64,000 nt of DNA from the NCBI GenBank assembly GCA_013393415.1, contig JABXHI010000033.1:93851-157850 (forward strand), given 5' to 3'. The notes below the pieces were generated by a model, which was given only the letters and a program-made list of their open reading frames with translations, searched no databases and was not told the origin of the DNA. The position numbers were made by a program, and so were the translations under genes. The DNA comes from Micrococcaceae bacterium (lineage in GTDB: Bacteria; Actinomycetota; Actinomycetes; Actinomycetales; Micrococcaceae). Below are positions 1 to 8,666 of the stretch, one piece after another. Positions within the stretch are counted from its first letter, which is position 1. Every line of letters starts with the position of its first letter.

Positions 1-632
1 CGCTTCTGTCCGACGTGACGCGCCAACAATGCAGAGCCATAGCCGGCGTCGAAGGAACCAACGGTGGCGTCGGTTTGTTTGAACTTCCCATGTTGTTTGG
101 AGGCCAGCGTCAGGTCTGCGACGACGTGCAGTGAGTGGCCGCCGCCCGCTGCCCAGCCGTTGACCACGGCGATGACAACTTTGGGGAGGGTTCGCATGAG
201 GCGCTGGACTTCCAGAATGTGGAGACGGCCTGCGCGTGCCGGGTCGACAGATTCTGCGGTGTCACCTTCGGCGTACCGGTAGCCGTCACGGCCACGAATG
301 CGTTGGTCGCCGCCGGAACAAAACGAGTGGCCTCCGTCTTTGGGCGATGGGCCATTGCCGGTGAGTAACACGGTTCCGACATCTGAGGTCATGCGCGCGT
401 GATCGATCGCGCGGTAGAGCTCGTCGACGGTTGACGGGCGGAAAGCATTGCGCACTTCGGGCCGGTCAAAGGCGATGCGCACGGTGCCGAGGTCGCGGAC
501 CCAGTTACCATCGCTGTCACGCTCGACATGGCGGTGATAGGTAATGTCTTGAAAATCGAAGCCTTGGACCTCTCGCCACGTGGGTGCATCGAAGATATCG
601 GAAACTTTTTCTGGAACAGGATAGTTACTCAC
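1..632 (-). CDS. menB: 1,4-dihydroxy-2-naphthoyl-CoA synthase (MenB), 3' end cut by window
   Basis: Crotonase-fold ring-closing enzyme of menaquinone synthesis, converting o-succinylbenzoyl-CoA to 1,4-dihydroxy-2-naphthoyl-CoA in the cytoplasm. The reverse strand reads open from about 653 to the window edge. Visible MenB features are the N-terminal 'TYHR' and 'FDRPEVRNAFRP' segment, the oxyanion-hole region 'FCSGGDQRIRG', and 'VNGWAAGGGHSLHVVADL', which is highly specific for MenB among crotonases. I chose the GTG at 630-632 (MSNYPVPEK...). An in-frame ATG at 651-653 would overlap the divergent gene's start. About 210 residues are present of a usual 300-320. It belongs with menC, menD and menF found later in the window. 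Confidence 0.93.
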   Translation of the reverse strand, partial: MSNYPVPEKVSDIFDAPTWREVQGFDFQDITYHRHVERDSDGNWVRDLGTVRIAFDRPEVRNAFRPSTVDELYRAIDHARMTSDVGTVLLTGNGPSPKDGGHSFCSGGDQRIRGRDGYRYAEGDTAESVDPARAGRLHILEVQRLMRTLPKVVIAVVNGWAAGGGHSLHVVADLTLASKQHGKFKQTDATVGSFDAGYGSALLARHVGQK

Positions 633-651
633 ATCGCCTAGTCTATACAAC

Positions 652-1359
652 ATGGTCTCTTCTACAGTTCAGTATCTTCATCCTGCAGATTGGTCCGGGG
701 CACGTAATGCGTGGCAGGTCAGAGACGGCTTGTGGCGTATGGGTCGTGCCGAGTGGGTTGACTCCACTGGATGGCGTCAAATGGTCAATGACGGTGTGAG
801 TACAGTGATCGATGTTCGTACCCCGCCGGAGATCAAACGCCGCGAGCTAGATCCCGAAGCTGAGGTGCCCGACGAGGTTCGTCAGATTCATGTTCCGGTG
901 GAAGATGTCGATCACGAGCCGTTCTGGGAACGCAACGCACCATATCCTATGCACCCAGATGCCTATCACGACACCCTAGCGACCTTCGGTGACCGGGTTG
1001 CCGCCGCGGTCTCGACCCTTGTGGACTCTTGGGAAGCCGGAGGAACAGTACTGCACTGTACTGCCGGCCGTGATCGCACGAGCCTGATCATGGGACTGGC
1101 TTTGCAACTGCCAAATATTCCGGGTGGTGCTGCAGACTGGGAAGAACACAAACGCGTCTACGCATCGGGTGCCTACGGGATTAATGAGCACCACCGGACA
1201 TCGCCAATCCCGCATCCGTACGAGTCGTATCTGGAACCCGAAGCTTTTGACCGCGAACTGGCAGACCGTCTCGCCAGCTATCGAACATTCCTCAAAGAGT
1301 GGCCCGGAGAGCGCGTCCAAGAGCTCTTGGAATGTAGAGCTCAGACGGAAAAGGCATAG
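652..1359 (+). CDS. Tyrosine-protein phosphatase-like protein
   Basis: A 235-residue soluble protein with a cysteine-dependent phosphatase P-loop HCTAGRDRT at residues 135-143 (nucleophile Cys136, Arg142), preceded by the strand-type segment 'GTVLHC'. An upstream 'VIDVRTPPE' segment resembles the substrate-side loop of the DSP/PTP-like (Y_phosphatase3) family. The natural substrate cannot be told from sequence. The start at 652 lies only 19 bases from the menB GTG, so the two promoters must overlap the opposite genes. The 3' end overlaps the tail of the convergent gene ending at 1341 by 19 bases. Confidence 0.75.
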   Translation: MVSSTVQYLHPADWSGARNAWQVRDGLWRMGRAEWVDSTGWRQMVNDGVSTVIDVRTPPEIKRRELDPEAEVPDEVRQIHVPVEDVDHEPFWERNAPYPMHPDAYHDTLATFGDRVAAAVSTLVDSWEAGGTVLHCTAGRDRTSLIMGLALQLPNIPGGAADWEEHKRVYASGAYGINEHHRTSPIPHPYESYLEPEAFDRELADRLASYRTFLKEWPGERVQELLECRAQTEKA

Positions 1360-1904
1360 TGGCGTCCGGTGATGCCATCGACAATCACTTCAGTCGACCC
1401 GCTGGCCTCCCGGTTGGTGACCCACCAGTTGGGTTTACCGACACGGATTGGTGACTCCACCAACTCGAGGTCATCGATGGGAGTCATTCTGCGGCGGCGT
1501 AGTACGACCCCGGCCAGCAGTGCGTGAGCGGCGCGCACTGCAGTCGCTTCTGTCACATGCGGCTCGGGATCTGTAATCGTGCTCGTCTCATCGCGGTGTC
1601 CGATGGAAACAAACTCGTGTGGATCCCACGCATCGCTGAGATACGCTCTGCCGCCGACGAGGTCAACGAGCACATGCGCTCGGACGAGCTCTGTTGGTTG
1701 GAGTCTTGTACCCGCGCGAGGAAAGAAGCTCGGCCGCTGACTTTGGCCTTGGAACACCAACCCGAGAAAGGGATGGTGATACAACGTGGCCGTGAGATCA
1801 GCAGGTTCTTTCAGCCGGCGATTTACCAACGCTCGCGCTTCGTGATCCGAGAACTTCACCGGCCAGGCGAACTCGGGCTGAAGTTGTACTAGTTCAGCTG
1901 TCAC
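1341..1904 (-). CDS. Hypothetical protein translationally coupled to the symporter
   Basis: A 187-residue protein with no signal peptide or membrane segment and no catalytic motif I recognise. It starts with GTG at 1902-1904, and that GTG overlaps the symporter's TGA (1901-1903) in a GTGA arrangement, so it is very probably co-translated with the symporter. The sequence is mixed alpha/beta in character, with a central 'VDLVGGRAYLSDAW' and a C-terminal 'VDGITGRHYAF' that could be a PepSY-like or small beta domain; this is only an impression. Function unknown. The context suggests an accessory role for the transport operon. Confidence 0.7.
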   Translation of the reverse strand: MTAELVQLQPEFAWPVKFSDHEARALVNRRLKEPADLTATLYHHPFLGLVFQGQSQRPSFFPRAGTRLQPTELVRAHVLVDLVGGRAYLSDAWDPHEFVSIGHRDETSTITDPEPHVTEATAVRAAHALLAGVVLRRRRMTPIDDLELVESPIRVGKPNWWVTNREASGSTEVIVDGITGRHYAFSV

Positions 1905-3448
1905 TCTTCTTCCTTTTCACGAGGGCGCTGGGTGGCTAATGTCGTATCCTCACCGGCGACCATGCGAGCGGGGACTGGAGCCACCCTTGCGGTCTCTTCC
2001 ACCGCTTGTCGAACATGTTCGGGCACGGGGTTGGAGCGCTGTGTGAGCAGCGAGGCTACGATCATGGTGATCGTGGAACACGTGATGCCAATGACCATCG
2101 GGTCAAATCCAATCCCATCGGTTGAGCCGGACAACTCTGAGATGACGGAGGCTAACGTCCCGACGATCATCGAGCTAATGGCGCCCACCGTATTGGCTTT
2201 CCTCCACCAGACTGCGCAAATATACGCTGGAACGAAAGCGGAGCCGAGCACTGATGTAGCAAAGACCACGATGTCGAAGACACCCGGGGGCTCTGCGATC
2301 GCGAGCACCACGGCGATCACCGCCAGCAGCAGAATCGTCAGACGCGAGACATTCACTGAGGCGCGTTCACTCATTGAACGCCCAAAAAATCGCGCCCACA
2401 GGTCCTGAGATGCAATCGTGCCGGCTTGCAACAGCAACGCATCGGCGGTCGACATGATCGCACCCATAATCGCTGCCATCACGATACCAACGGCAAATGT
2501 AGGCAGCACCGTGTCAGCAACTTCAAAAATTGCTAGTTCGGGATTGTCGAGGCCTGGGACAATGAGTATGCCCATCATTCCGACGATATAGGCGCCAGGA
2601 ATAAAGAGCAGATTAAAGATGGTCGCATACAGCCCTGCCTGGCGAGCCACCGATGGGCGGCGCATCGCCATGTGGCTGACGTTGACGTGCGGCCAACCGA
2701 TGTAGCCAATCGAAAAGACTAACAACGCCCCGATGATGATGCCCCACTGACCATAGTACTGGCCTTCGGAACCCCACATCGTCAGCAGGTTCTCATTGAC
2801 GGTGGCTAATGCTTGGTTTGCCTGAGTGAGGCCGCCCACGTACTGCAGGCTGGCGATCAAGATCCAGAGCATGCCGATAACCATGATGATGGCTTGGAAG
2901 AAATCTGTATAGGCAACGGCCAAGTAGCCGCCAAGGAACGTATAGCCGACGATGATACCGACGGCGACAATCAGGGCCACGTTCACCGAGAGCCCCGTCA
3001 CCATGGCTAGTCCCTGACCCCCGGCCAAAAACTGTGCCAACACGTAAAAGAACATACAGAACAGCGCGATGGGGGCTGCGACCAACCGAGTCCACCGGGA
3101 CGGATACCGGTTTTCGAGATAGCCAATCGAGGTAATCGAGCCAAGCATTTGCGACAGCTTGCGCATGCGGCGGCCGATAATAGACAGGTTTAATACGCCA
3201 CCACCGACGTCGCCCAAGGCGTACCACATGCTGTAGTACCCCTGCGTATAAGCCAGGGAACCAGCGCCGAGAAACATGTAACCGGACATCGAAGAGCTTT
3301 GTAGGCGCAAGGCCGTCACGGCTGGACCGAGGCTGCGATCGGCAAGCAGGAAGCCCTCTGAAGATTTTGTGCTACGGCGCATGGCCCAGACACCGATACC
3401 GAGCATCCCCGCGAAGTAAATGATGAGCAAGATGAGGTCGATATTCAT
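1901..3448 (-). CDS. Sodium:solute symporter (SSS family)
   Basis: A 515-residue integral membrane protein with about 13 hydrophobic helices. The N-terminus 'IDLILLIIYFAGMLGIG' and the helix 'YTDFFQAIIMVIGML' are typical of the SSS family (PutP/PanF/ActP relatives). The residues 'GAIMSTADALLLQAG' correspond to the conserved TM8 Na2-site region (SxAD). The reading frame is open further upstream, but the ATG at 3446-3448 is right: it has a GGAGG ribosome site (GGAGGACTCACA-ATG) and overlaps the stop of a small upstream gene by ATGA. The substrate cannot be assigned; proline, pantothenate and monocarboxylates are all possible. Confidence 0.9.
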   Translation of the reverse strand: MNIDLILLIIYFAGMLGIGVWAMRRSTKSSEGFLLADRSLGPAVTALRLQSSSMSGYMFLGAGSLAYTQGYYSMWYALGDVGGGVLNLSIIGRRMRKLSQMLGSITSIGYLENRYPSRWTRLVAAPIALFCMFFYVLAQFLAGGQGLAMVTGLSVNVALIVAVGIIVGYTFLGGYLAVAYTDFFQAIIMVIGMLWILIASLQYVGGLTQANQALATVNENLLTMWGSEGQYYGQWGIIIGALLVFSIGYIGWPHVNVSHMAMRRPSVARQAGLYATIFNLLFIPGAYIVGMMGILIVPGLDNPELAIFEVADTVLPTFAVGIVMAAIMGAIMSTADALLLQAGTIASQDLWARFFGRSMSERASVNVSRLTILLLAVIAVVLAIAEPPGVFDIVVFATSVLGSAFVPAYICAVWWRKANTVGAISSMIVGTLASVISELSGSTDGIGFDPMVIGITCSTITMIVASLLTQRSNPVPEHVRQAVEETARVAPVPARMVAGEDTTLATQRPREKEEE

Positions 3449-3594
3449 TGTGAGTCCTCCGTCTTGTGGTAGTCGACGTCCTCGACCGCCCAATTTCGAG
3501 AGATCACGTAGAAGACGCCCGTGTACACGACCCAGAACCCTAGAACGCCTAGGATAACGATCCACGTTGTTGCCGGAAGCGCAAACATATTCAT
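3445..3594 (-). CDS. Small membrane protein, symporter accessory subunit
   Basis: A 49-residue protein with one hydrophobic helix ('TTWIVILGVLGFWVVYTGVFYVI' as judged from translation) followed by a polar tail ending in 'HKTEDSQ'. It starts at ATG 3592-3594 behind GGAAAG, and its TGA overlaps the symporter's ATG (ATGA), so the two are translated together. Similar one-helix companions are known next to SSS and NSS transporters in Actinobacteria (the MetS-type small subunit of MetPS is the described precedent for NSS). The role as an accessory subunit is inferred from position and topology. Confidence 0.75.
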   Translation of the reverse strand: MNMFALPATTWIVILGVLGFWVVYTGVFYVISRNWAVEDVDYHKTEDSQ

Positions 3595-3961
3595 CACTCA
3601 ACTTTCCACATGAGAAGTTCTTGCCCAAGGATCAGAAAGATACCAAAGTGGAGCTTATAGCCCTAAGTGTTGCACATCACATCCCGAGGTGGCTAGGTTA
3701 TGACGGCGTCCTTGATGCTTGTGATCGGGTGGCACAGCTGGGGATGACAGACGTGACCGTAAAACGCTGGATCCACGGCTGGGACTTGCACTTCGGTGAA
3801 GGCGCTGAGGCTCGCACAGCACAATAGATTCGAGACGTCGTCCACGTCTGATGCGAAAGTAAGACAACCTTCCGGTATGCCAAAACCACCTCCGCATAGA
3901 ATCACTATTGGTTGAGGTATTGGGCGCTTATCCTGTCCTACCCCCTGGCTAGGCTGGTGGT
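3595..3961. other. Intergenic region, no gene recognised
   Basis: These 367 bases separate the divergent symporter operon and the HNH gene. Short open frames exist on both strands, but none has a ribosome site plus recognisable protein character. The promoters of both flanking operons must lie here. I see no repeat or terminator. Confidence 0.5.
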
Positions 3962-5350
3962 ATGACGTATGAAGCAGGTTCAGCAGTAGCAGACATCACG
4001 CAGGCTCGTGATGCGCTTGGGATGCTTGAGCTTGCCGAAACTGATGCGGAATCGATTGATCGGTTGCAGGCGCTAGAAGAACTCAAGGCTGCCTGTGCTG
4101 CTGCGCAAGCTCGTGAAACCGCTGCGTTGCAGGCCCGCCGACGCCAAGCCGAAGCCGTTCGGGGTGTGCCCGCTGCGCGCCGGTGCAATGGTCTAGGTGC
4201 TGAGGTTGGATTGGCTCGTGGTGATTCACCCGCCAGGGGCGCGCGATATCTGCGTGTGGCCTGCGCCCTGGTGGAGGACCTGCCCAACACGATGCAAGCG
4301 TTGCAATCAGGTGGAATCCATGAGGAACATGCTCAGATTGTGGTCAAAGAAACCAGCTGGCTTGCCGCTGACCACCGTCGGCAGGTCGACGCTCTGATTG
4401 CTGATCGGTTAGGCACGCTTGGCCCACGCAAGCTGGCAACGGCGGTGCAAGGTTATGCCCAGGAGCTCGACCAGCTCACGGCAGTGGAGCAGCGTGAACG
4501 AGCCGAATCTGAGCGTCGAGTGTCCATGCGCCCGGCACCGGGCGGGATGGCGTATCTGTCGGCGCTGGTGCCCATGCAGCAAGCTGTCGGTATTTATGCT
4601 GGGTTGCGTCGTGATGCCACGAATATGGTGGGCACCGGTGAGACTGCTGATCCGGCTGACCCCTCCGGGCAGCCTCGTACTCGGGACCAGATTATGGCTG
4701 ATCTGCTGGTTCAGCGTCTGACGGGACAGGCCACTGCACGGGCTGTCCCGGCCGAGGTGCACGTGGTGATGACTGATGAGGCGTTATTTGGCGATGGGGA
4801 CACGCCGGCATGGCTGATTGGCCATGGTCCGATTCCAGCTAGCACTGCGCTGCAATGGATTGCGGATCCTGAAGCAGAGATGTTCCTTCGTAGAGTGTTT
4901 ACCCGGCCCAAAGAGCACCAGCTGGTGGGGTTGGAATCGCGCTCTCGAAGCTTTCCTCCGGGACTACGGCGTATGGTGGCGCTTCGAGATGACACATGCA
5001 GGACGCCGTATTGCGATGCTGCTATCCAAGATATCGATCACATTCTCGCGGTCAAAGACGGTGGTACCACCAGCTGGTCGAATGCTCAGGGGCTTTGCGG
5101 TGCTTGTAACCAGATCAAAGAAAATACCGGATGGCGACACGAGGCCACCGCCGACCAACTGACCGTCACCACTCCTACGGGTCATCGATATACGACGAAC
5201 ACAGCACCGATACGTACGGCCAAAGACCCACCTGACCCGGGCTCACGACCAGATGCCAGGCCACCGGAAAACAACCCGCCGCCAATCACCTTGTCGAGCT
5301 GCGCCATGATGCGCAACACGATCCAATACTCCATACGCGTTGCCGCCTAA
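3962..5350 (+). CDS. DUF222/13E12-family protein with C-terminal HNH endonuclease domain
   Basis: A 462-residue protein. The N-terminal two thirds is helical and charged, as in the 13E12/DUF222 family common in Actinobacteria. Residues of about 340-395 form an HNH nuclease fold: 'RDDTCRTPYC' (zinc ligands), 'IDHI' (the catalytic His) and 'NAQGLCGACN' (zinc ligands plus final Asn). A Pro/Asn-rich tail follows. Such proteins are usually multicopy in actinobacterial genomes. Their biological role is not established, and a nuclease activity is inferred from the motif. The gene is monocistronic, and the start ATG is the first in frame. Confidence 0.88.
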   Translation: MTYEAGSAVADITQARDALGMLELAETDAESIDRLQALEELKAACAAAQARETAALQARRRQAEAVRGVPAARRCNGLGAEVGLARGDSPARGARYLRVACALVEDLPNTMQALQSGGIHEEHAQIVVKETSWLAADHRRQVDALIADRLGTLGPRKLATAVQGYAQELDQLTAVEQRERAESERRVSMRPAPGGMAYLSALVPMQQAVGIYAGLRRDATNMVGTGETADPADPSGQPRTRDQIMADLLVQRLTGQATARAVPAEVHVVMTDEALFGDGDTPAWLIGHGPIPASTALQWIADPEAEMFLRRVFTRPKEHQLVGLESRSRSFPPGLRRMVALRDDTCRTPYCDAAIQDIDHILAVKDGGTTSWSNAQGLCGACNQIKENTGWRHEATADQLTVTTPTGHRYTTNTAPIRTAKDPPDPGSRPDARPPENNPPPITLSSCAMMRNTIQYSIRVAA

Positions 5351-5452
5351 GGCACGCGACCCTGTTTGCTTCAGTCTCAATGGAGTGGCTGCGCCGCAGA
5401 GGGTTAGTTTCACCGCCTACGTCTTTGTGGATGTAACCGGAGGCGCTGACGC

Positions 5453-5490
5453 AAAAAGCCCCGCTCCAGAGCAAAGCTCCAGAACGGGGC
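5453..5490 (-). terminator. Rho-independent terminator of ddh operon
   Basis: The plus strand reads AAAAAGCCCCG...CGGGGC. The arms GCCCCG(T)TCTGGAGC and GCTCTGGAGCGGGGC (minus strand) form a long GC-rich stem with a short loop, followed on the minus strand by TTTTTGC. It lies 30 bases beyond the ddh stop codon and would also face the HNH transcript. Confidence 0.8.
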
Positions 5491-5521
5491 CGAGATGAGG
5501 ACACGAAGCCGTTCAATCCAT

Positions 5522-6484
5522 TTAGACGAGCCCGGTTTCCATCATCTCTTGGTGAGATTGTTGGCTGAGTAAATACGGTGGCACTTCCAGCACCGTATAG
5601 GCGCCGGAGTTGCCCTGTTGTTGCAAGCGTGCCGCGGCACGTCCGAATGCGACCATGGCAGCAGCGGTGAAGTTCGGGTTGGACTCGAGTTTCAAACTGA
5701 ACTCTACGCTGGCGTTATGGCCTTGCAGTTCGCTGGTCGTAATGACATAGCCACCGTGTGGGGCGCCTTGGTGGTCGCGCTCAAACTCTTCGTCAGAGAC
5801 AAAGTGCACCGTGGTGTCATATGGCTCGAAGTAGTCGGGCATCGTGACGATCTCGTCGCGAATCCGATCCTGCTCAGACTCGTCGGCCACGATGTACACG
5901 ATGCGTTCGTGCGAAGCCGTTTTCGATAAGCCCTGACCATTTCCAGCGCGGGCCTGATCGATCGCAGACTGTGCAGGGATCGTGTACTGCACACCGCGCT
6001 GTACACCCGAAACTTGCCGGACGGCGTCGGAATGACCTTGTGACAAGCCTTTACCCCAAAAGGTGTTCTGTACGGGGTCAGGGAACAAGGATAAGCCCAG
6101 CACACGGTTCATGGAGAACAGGCCCGGGTCCCAACCGGTTGAAATGACCGAAACGTTGTCATTGGCCCGAGCGACCTCGTCCATTTCGGCATAGTGGGTA
6201 GCAACTTTGGAATGGTTGTCGTAGGTATCGACCGTCGTGAAGTGCTCGGCGAAACCGGCGGCCTGTTCGGGGATGTCGGTGGCCGACCCGACGCACAAGA
6301 ACAACACATCGATCTCATCCTTATACCTCGCGGCATCGGCGACCGGATAAATAGCCGCATCGGTGTCGAGTGTGTCCCGGCGTGAAAAAATACCGAAAAG
6401 TTCAAAGTCATCGAAGGCGTTAATGAGGTGTTCCACGGCCTGCCCGAGGTTACCGTAGCCTACAATTGCCGCTTTTATGGTCAT
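5522..6484 (-). CDS. ddh: meso-Diaminopimelate dehydrogenase
   Basis: NADP-dependent enzyme (EC 1.4.1.16) that reductively aminates tetrahydrodipicolinate in one step to meso-diaminopimelate, for lysine and/or cell wall synthesis. It has 320 residues, the normal family length. The N-terminal dinucleotide-binding motif is 'AIVGYGNLGQAV'. Family signatures are 'SRRDTLDT', 'LCVGSATDIPEQ', 'TVDTYDNH', 'STGWDPG' and 'FWGKGLSQGHSDA'. The start at ATG 6482-6484 fits the family N-terminus (MTIKAAIVGYG); the frame is open further upstream but without homology. It sits 8 bases behind ptrB on the same strand, probably one transcript. Confidence 0.95.
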   Translation of the reverse strand: MTIKAAIVGYGNLGQAVEHLINAFDDFELFGIFSRRDTLDTDAAIYPVADAARYKDEIDVLFLCVGSATDIPEQAAGFAEHFTTVDTYDNHSKVATHYAEMDEVARANDNVSVISTGWDPGLFSMNRVLGLSLFPDPVQNTFWGKGLSQGHSDAVRQVSGVQRGVQYTIPAQSAIDQARAGNGQGLSKTASHERIVYIVADESEQDRIRDEIVTMPDYFEPYDTTVHFVSDEEFERDHQGAPHGGYVITTSELQGHNASVEFSLKLESNPNFTAAAMVAFGRAAARLQQQGNSGAYTVLEVPPYLLSQQSHQEMMETGLV

Positions 6485-6492
6485 ACGTTCTC

Positions 6493-8658
6493 CTATTGGT
6501 ATATGGGGTCTTGGGCGTTGAGTGCGGTCAGGATGAAGGCGTAGTCCCAAGCACGGTCCTCCCATGCGCGGTACCGACCGGATGCGCCCCCATGGCCGCC
6601 CTCCATCTCGGTTTTCAACACGATCGGTGAGCCGCCTTCAGCAAGCGGAGTGCTCTGGTCCGACGTGACGGTTGCCCGCAGTTCTTGTACCCATTTTGCC
6701 GGTTCGACGTAGAGCACACGGGTATCGTGTAGCGACGTGACGGCTGCTACTGCCGGATAGTTCGTGGCCGCCACGTTGTGGTACGGGGTGTACTCCAGCA
6801 TGTAGTCGAAGACGGATTTCTCCTCGATGGGGTTGCCCCATTCTTCCCACTCCAGTGCGGTTAACGGCAGATCAGGATCCAGAATAGAGGTCAGTGCATC
6901 GACAAAGGGCACCTGGGCAAGGCACACACGGTACAGTTCGGGCGCTAAATTCAGCACACCGCCCATGAGCAGTCCTCCGGCGGAGCCGCCCATGGCTGCG
7001 ATGCGATCGGGATGTACCCAACCGGAGGCCGCGACGAACCGGGTGGCGTCCACAAAATCGGTGAAGGAATTCTTTTTGGCGAGTTTCTTGCCATTCTCGT
7101 ACCAAGCGCGGCCGAGTTCACCGCCACCGCGCACATGAGCGACGACGAACACCACACCGCGATCCAGCAGTGAGAGTCGTGACGGACCAAAACCTGGATC
7201 CATCGACGCTTCATAGGAGCCGTAACCGTGGATCAGCGCCGGGTTGTTGCCGTCCCATTCGATATCTTTATGCCGGATGACGGTCAGCGGGATGGCCACG
7301 CGTCGGTCGGTGGATTCGGCGGGCGCCCACCAGCGCTCCACCAGATACTGCTCGGGATCATAACCGGGCACTTCGGTGGCGCGGCGCAGGGTCGATGCGT
7401 TGGACACCGGATCGTAGTCCAGGATCTGTGCGGGCGTGATCCAGGAGGTGTAGGCCAAGCGGATGTAGGGGGAGTCGTAGTGTTGCCCCACCGGAAAGGC
7501 CGAGTACAGTTCTTCGGCGAACCCGGGTTCCACAGCGTCAGCTTGTGCCGCGGTGCCGAGCCCTTCTAACGGCACAACCCACATGCGCGGGGTTGTTTCA
7601 GCCCGGACCGCGGCGAACAGGTATTGACGCGTGACCCCCACGCCATCAAGTTTGACGGTCGGCGAGTGGGCGAACACGGTCTGCCAGGCTGCTCGGTTTC
7701 CGATGTCTCCAGCATCGACGATGGCGACTTCGTTATTAGGCAGCGCAGTGCCGTCGGCTGCACGATTATGCGTGATGAGGTATCGGTCGCCCACGGGCAG
7801 CACATCGTGCAGGGAACGCTCATCGCGGCTGATCAGCAGTTGCAGGGATGCTGCGGGGTCGGTGAGGTCCATGATGTGGGTTTCGGTGACTTCTGAGTTG
7901 CCCAGCTCGAACAACAGCTTGGTTTTGTCGGGGCTCAGTCCGAAACCGCTCCACATCTGCGGGTCGGCTTCCTCGTGCAGCAGGACATCATCGCTCACCG
8001 GTGTGCCGATCCGGTGCGATTTGAGCTTATACGGCCGCCAGGATGCATCGGGTTCCATATAGAACACGCGCTCACCCGCCGGGTCGAAGGCTACCCCGTA
8101 GGACAGTCCCGGAATTTCATCTGGCAGTTGTTCCCCGGTGGTCAGGTCACGCAATCGCAGGGTGAAGCGCTCGTCGCCGGTCTCATCAACCAGATAGGCC
8201 AGCAGGGTGCCGTCGGGGGAGACGGTCATTGCACCCAGCGAGAAAAACGCGACTTTTTCGGCTTCGACGTTGCCATCCAACAGGACTTGTTCGCCTGCCA
8301 GCACGACGCCGGGTTGAATCTGGGGTGGCTCCCAGGAATCACCCTCGACGGGTACGCGGCAGTGCACTCCGTATTGGGCACCCTCGGACGTGCGGGTGAA
8401 ATACCACCAGTCGTTGATGCGTGACGGTACCGACATGTCGGTTTCGACGGTGTGGGATTTGATTTCGGCAAAGATCGCATCGCGCAGTGGCTGCTGGTCG
8501 GCGGTCACCGTCTCGGTGTAGGCGTTTTCAGCCTCGAGGTGCGCAATGGTGTTGGGATCTTGTGGGTCTTTGAGCCAGTCCCAGGAATCGACGAGGTCAA
8601 CGCCGTGATAGGTGGCGGTGACGGGTTTTCGGGTGGCTTGTGGAGGGGTAGAAGTCAT
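6493..8658 (-). CDS. ptrB: S9 family peptidase, oligopeptidase B-like
   Basis: A 721-residue cytoplasmic serine peptidase of the prolyl-oligopeptidase family. The N-terminal segment is a seven-bladed propeller ('DDSWDWLKDP'-type start). The C-terminal alpha/beta hydrolase carries the nucleophile in 'GGSAGGLLMG', an Asp in the 'SLHDTRV' region (which includes 'YPAVAAVTSLHDTRVLYVEP' in translation) and a His in 'EGGHGG'. Oligopeptidase B cleaves short peptides after basic residues; the basic specificity is by family similarity only. I chose ATG 8656-8658 because the family starts close to 'PPxAxRKPV'. Together with the downstream ddh and the upstream purine permease it forms a closely spaced minus-strand run. 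Confidence 0.9.
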   Translation of the reverse strand: MTSTPPQATRKPVTATYHGVDLVDSWDWLKDPQDPNTIAHLEAENAYTETVTADQQPLRDAIFAEIKSHTVETDMSVPSRINDWWYFTRTSEGAQYGVHCRVPVEGDSWEPPQIQPGVVLAGEQVLLDGNVEAEKVAFFSLGAMTVSPDGTLLAYLVDETGDERFTLRLRDLTTGEQLPDEIPGLSYGVAFDPAGERVFYMEPDASWRPYKLKSHRIGTPVSDDVLLHEEADPQMWSGFGLSPDKTKLLFELGNSEVTETHIMDLTDPAASLQLLISRDERSLHDVLPVGDRYLITHNRAADGTALPNNEVAIVDAGDIGNRAAWQTVFAHSPTVKLDGVGVTRQYLFAAVRAETTPRMWVVPLEGLGTAAQADAVEPGFAEELYSAFPVGQHYDSPYIRLAYTSWITPAQILDYDPVSNASTLRRATEVPGYDPEQYLVERWWAPAESTDRRVAIPLTVIRHKDIEWDGNNPALIHGYGSYEASMDPGFGPSRLSLLDRGVVFVVAHVRGGGELGRAWYENGKKLAKKNSFTDFVDATRFVAASGWVHPDRIAAMGGSAGGLLMGGVLNLAPELYRVCLAQVPFVDALTSILDPDLPLTALEWEEWGNPIEEKSVFDYMLEYTPYHNVAATNYPAVAAVTSLHDTRVLYVEPAKWVQELRATVTSDQSTPLAEGGSPIVLKTEMEGGHGGASGRYRAWEDRAWDYAFILTALNAQDPIYQ

Positions 8659-8666
8659 GGACTCCA

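Noticed and set aside
2793..3227. Arginine-rich frame on the minus strand inside the symporter gene
   Set aside because: It is an out-of-frame shadow with no recognisable composition.
3449..3628. N-terminal extension of the symporter reading frame upstream of ATG 3448
   Set aside because: The extension lacks membrane character and overlaps the better-supported small companion gene; ATG 3448 has a strong ribosome site and matches the family N-terminus.
3567..3897. Short frames on both strands between the symporter and HNH genes
   Set aside because: No ribosome site, no protein-like composition, and they overlap each other on opposite strands.
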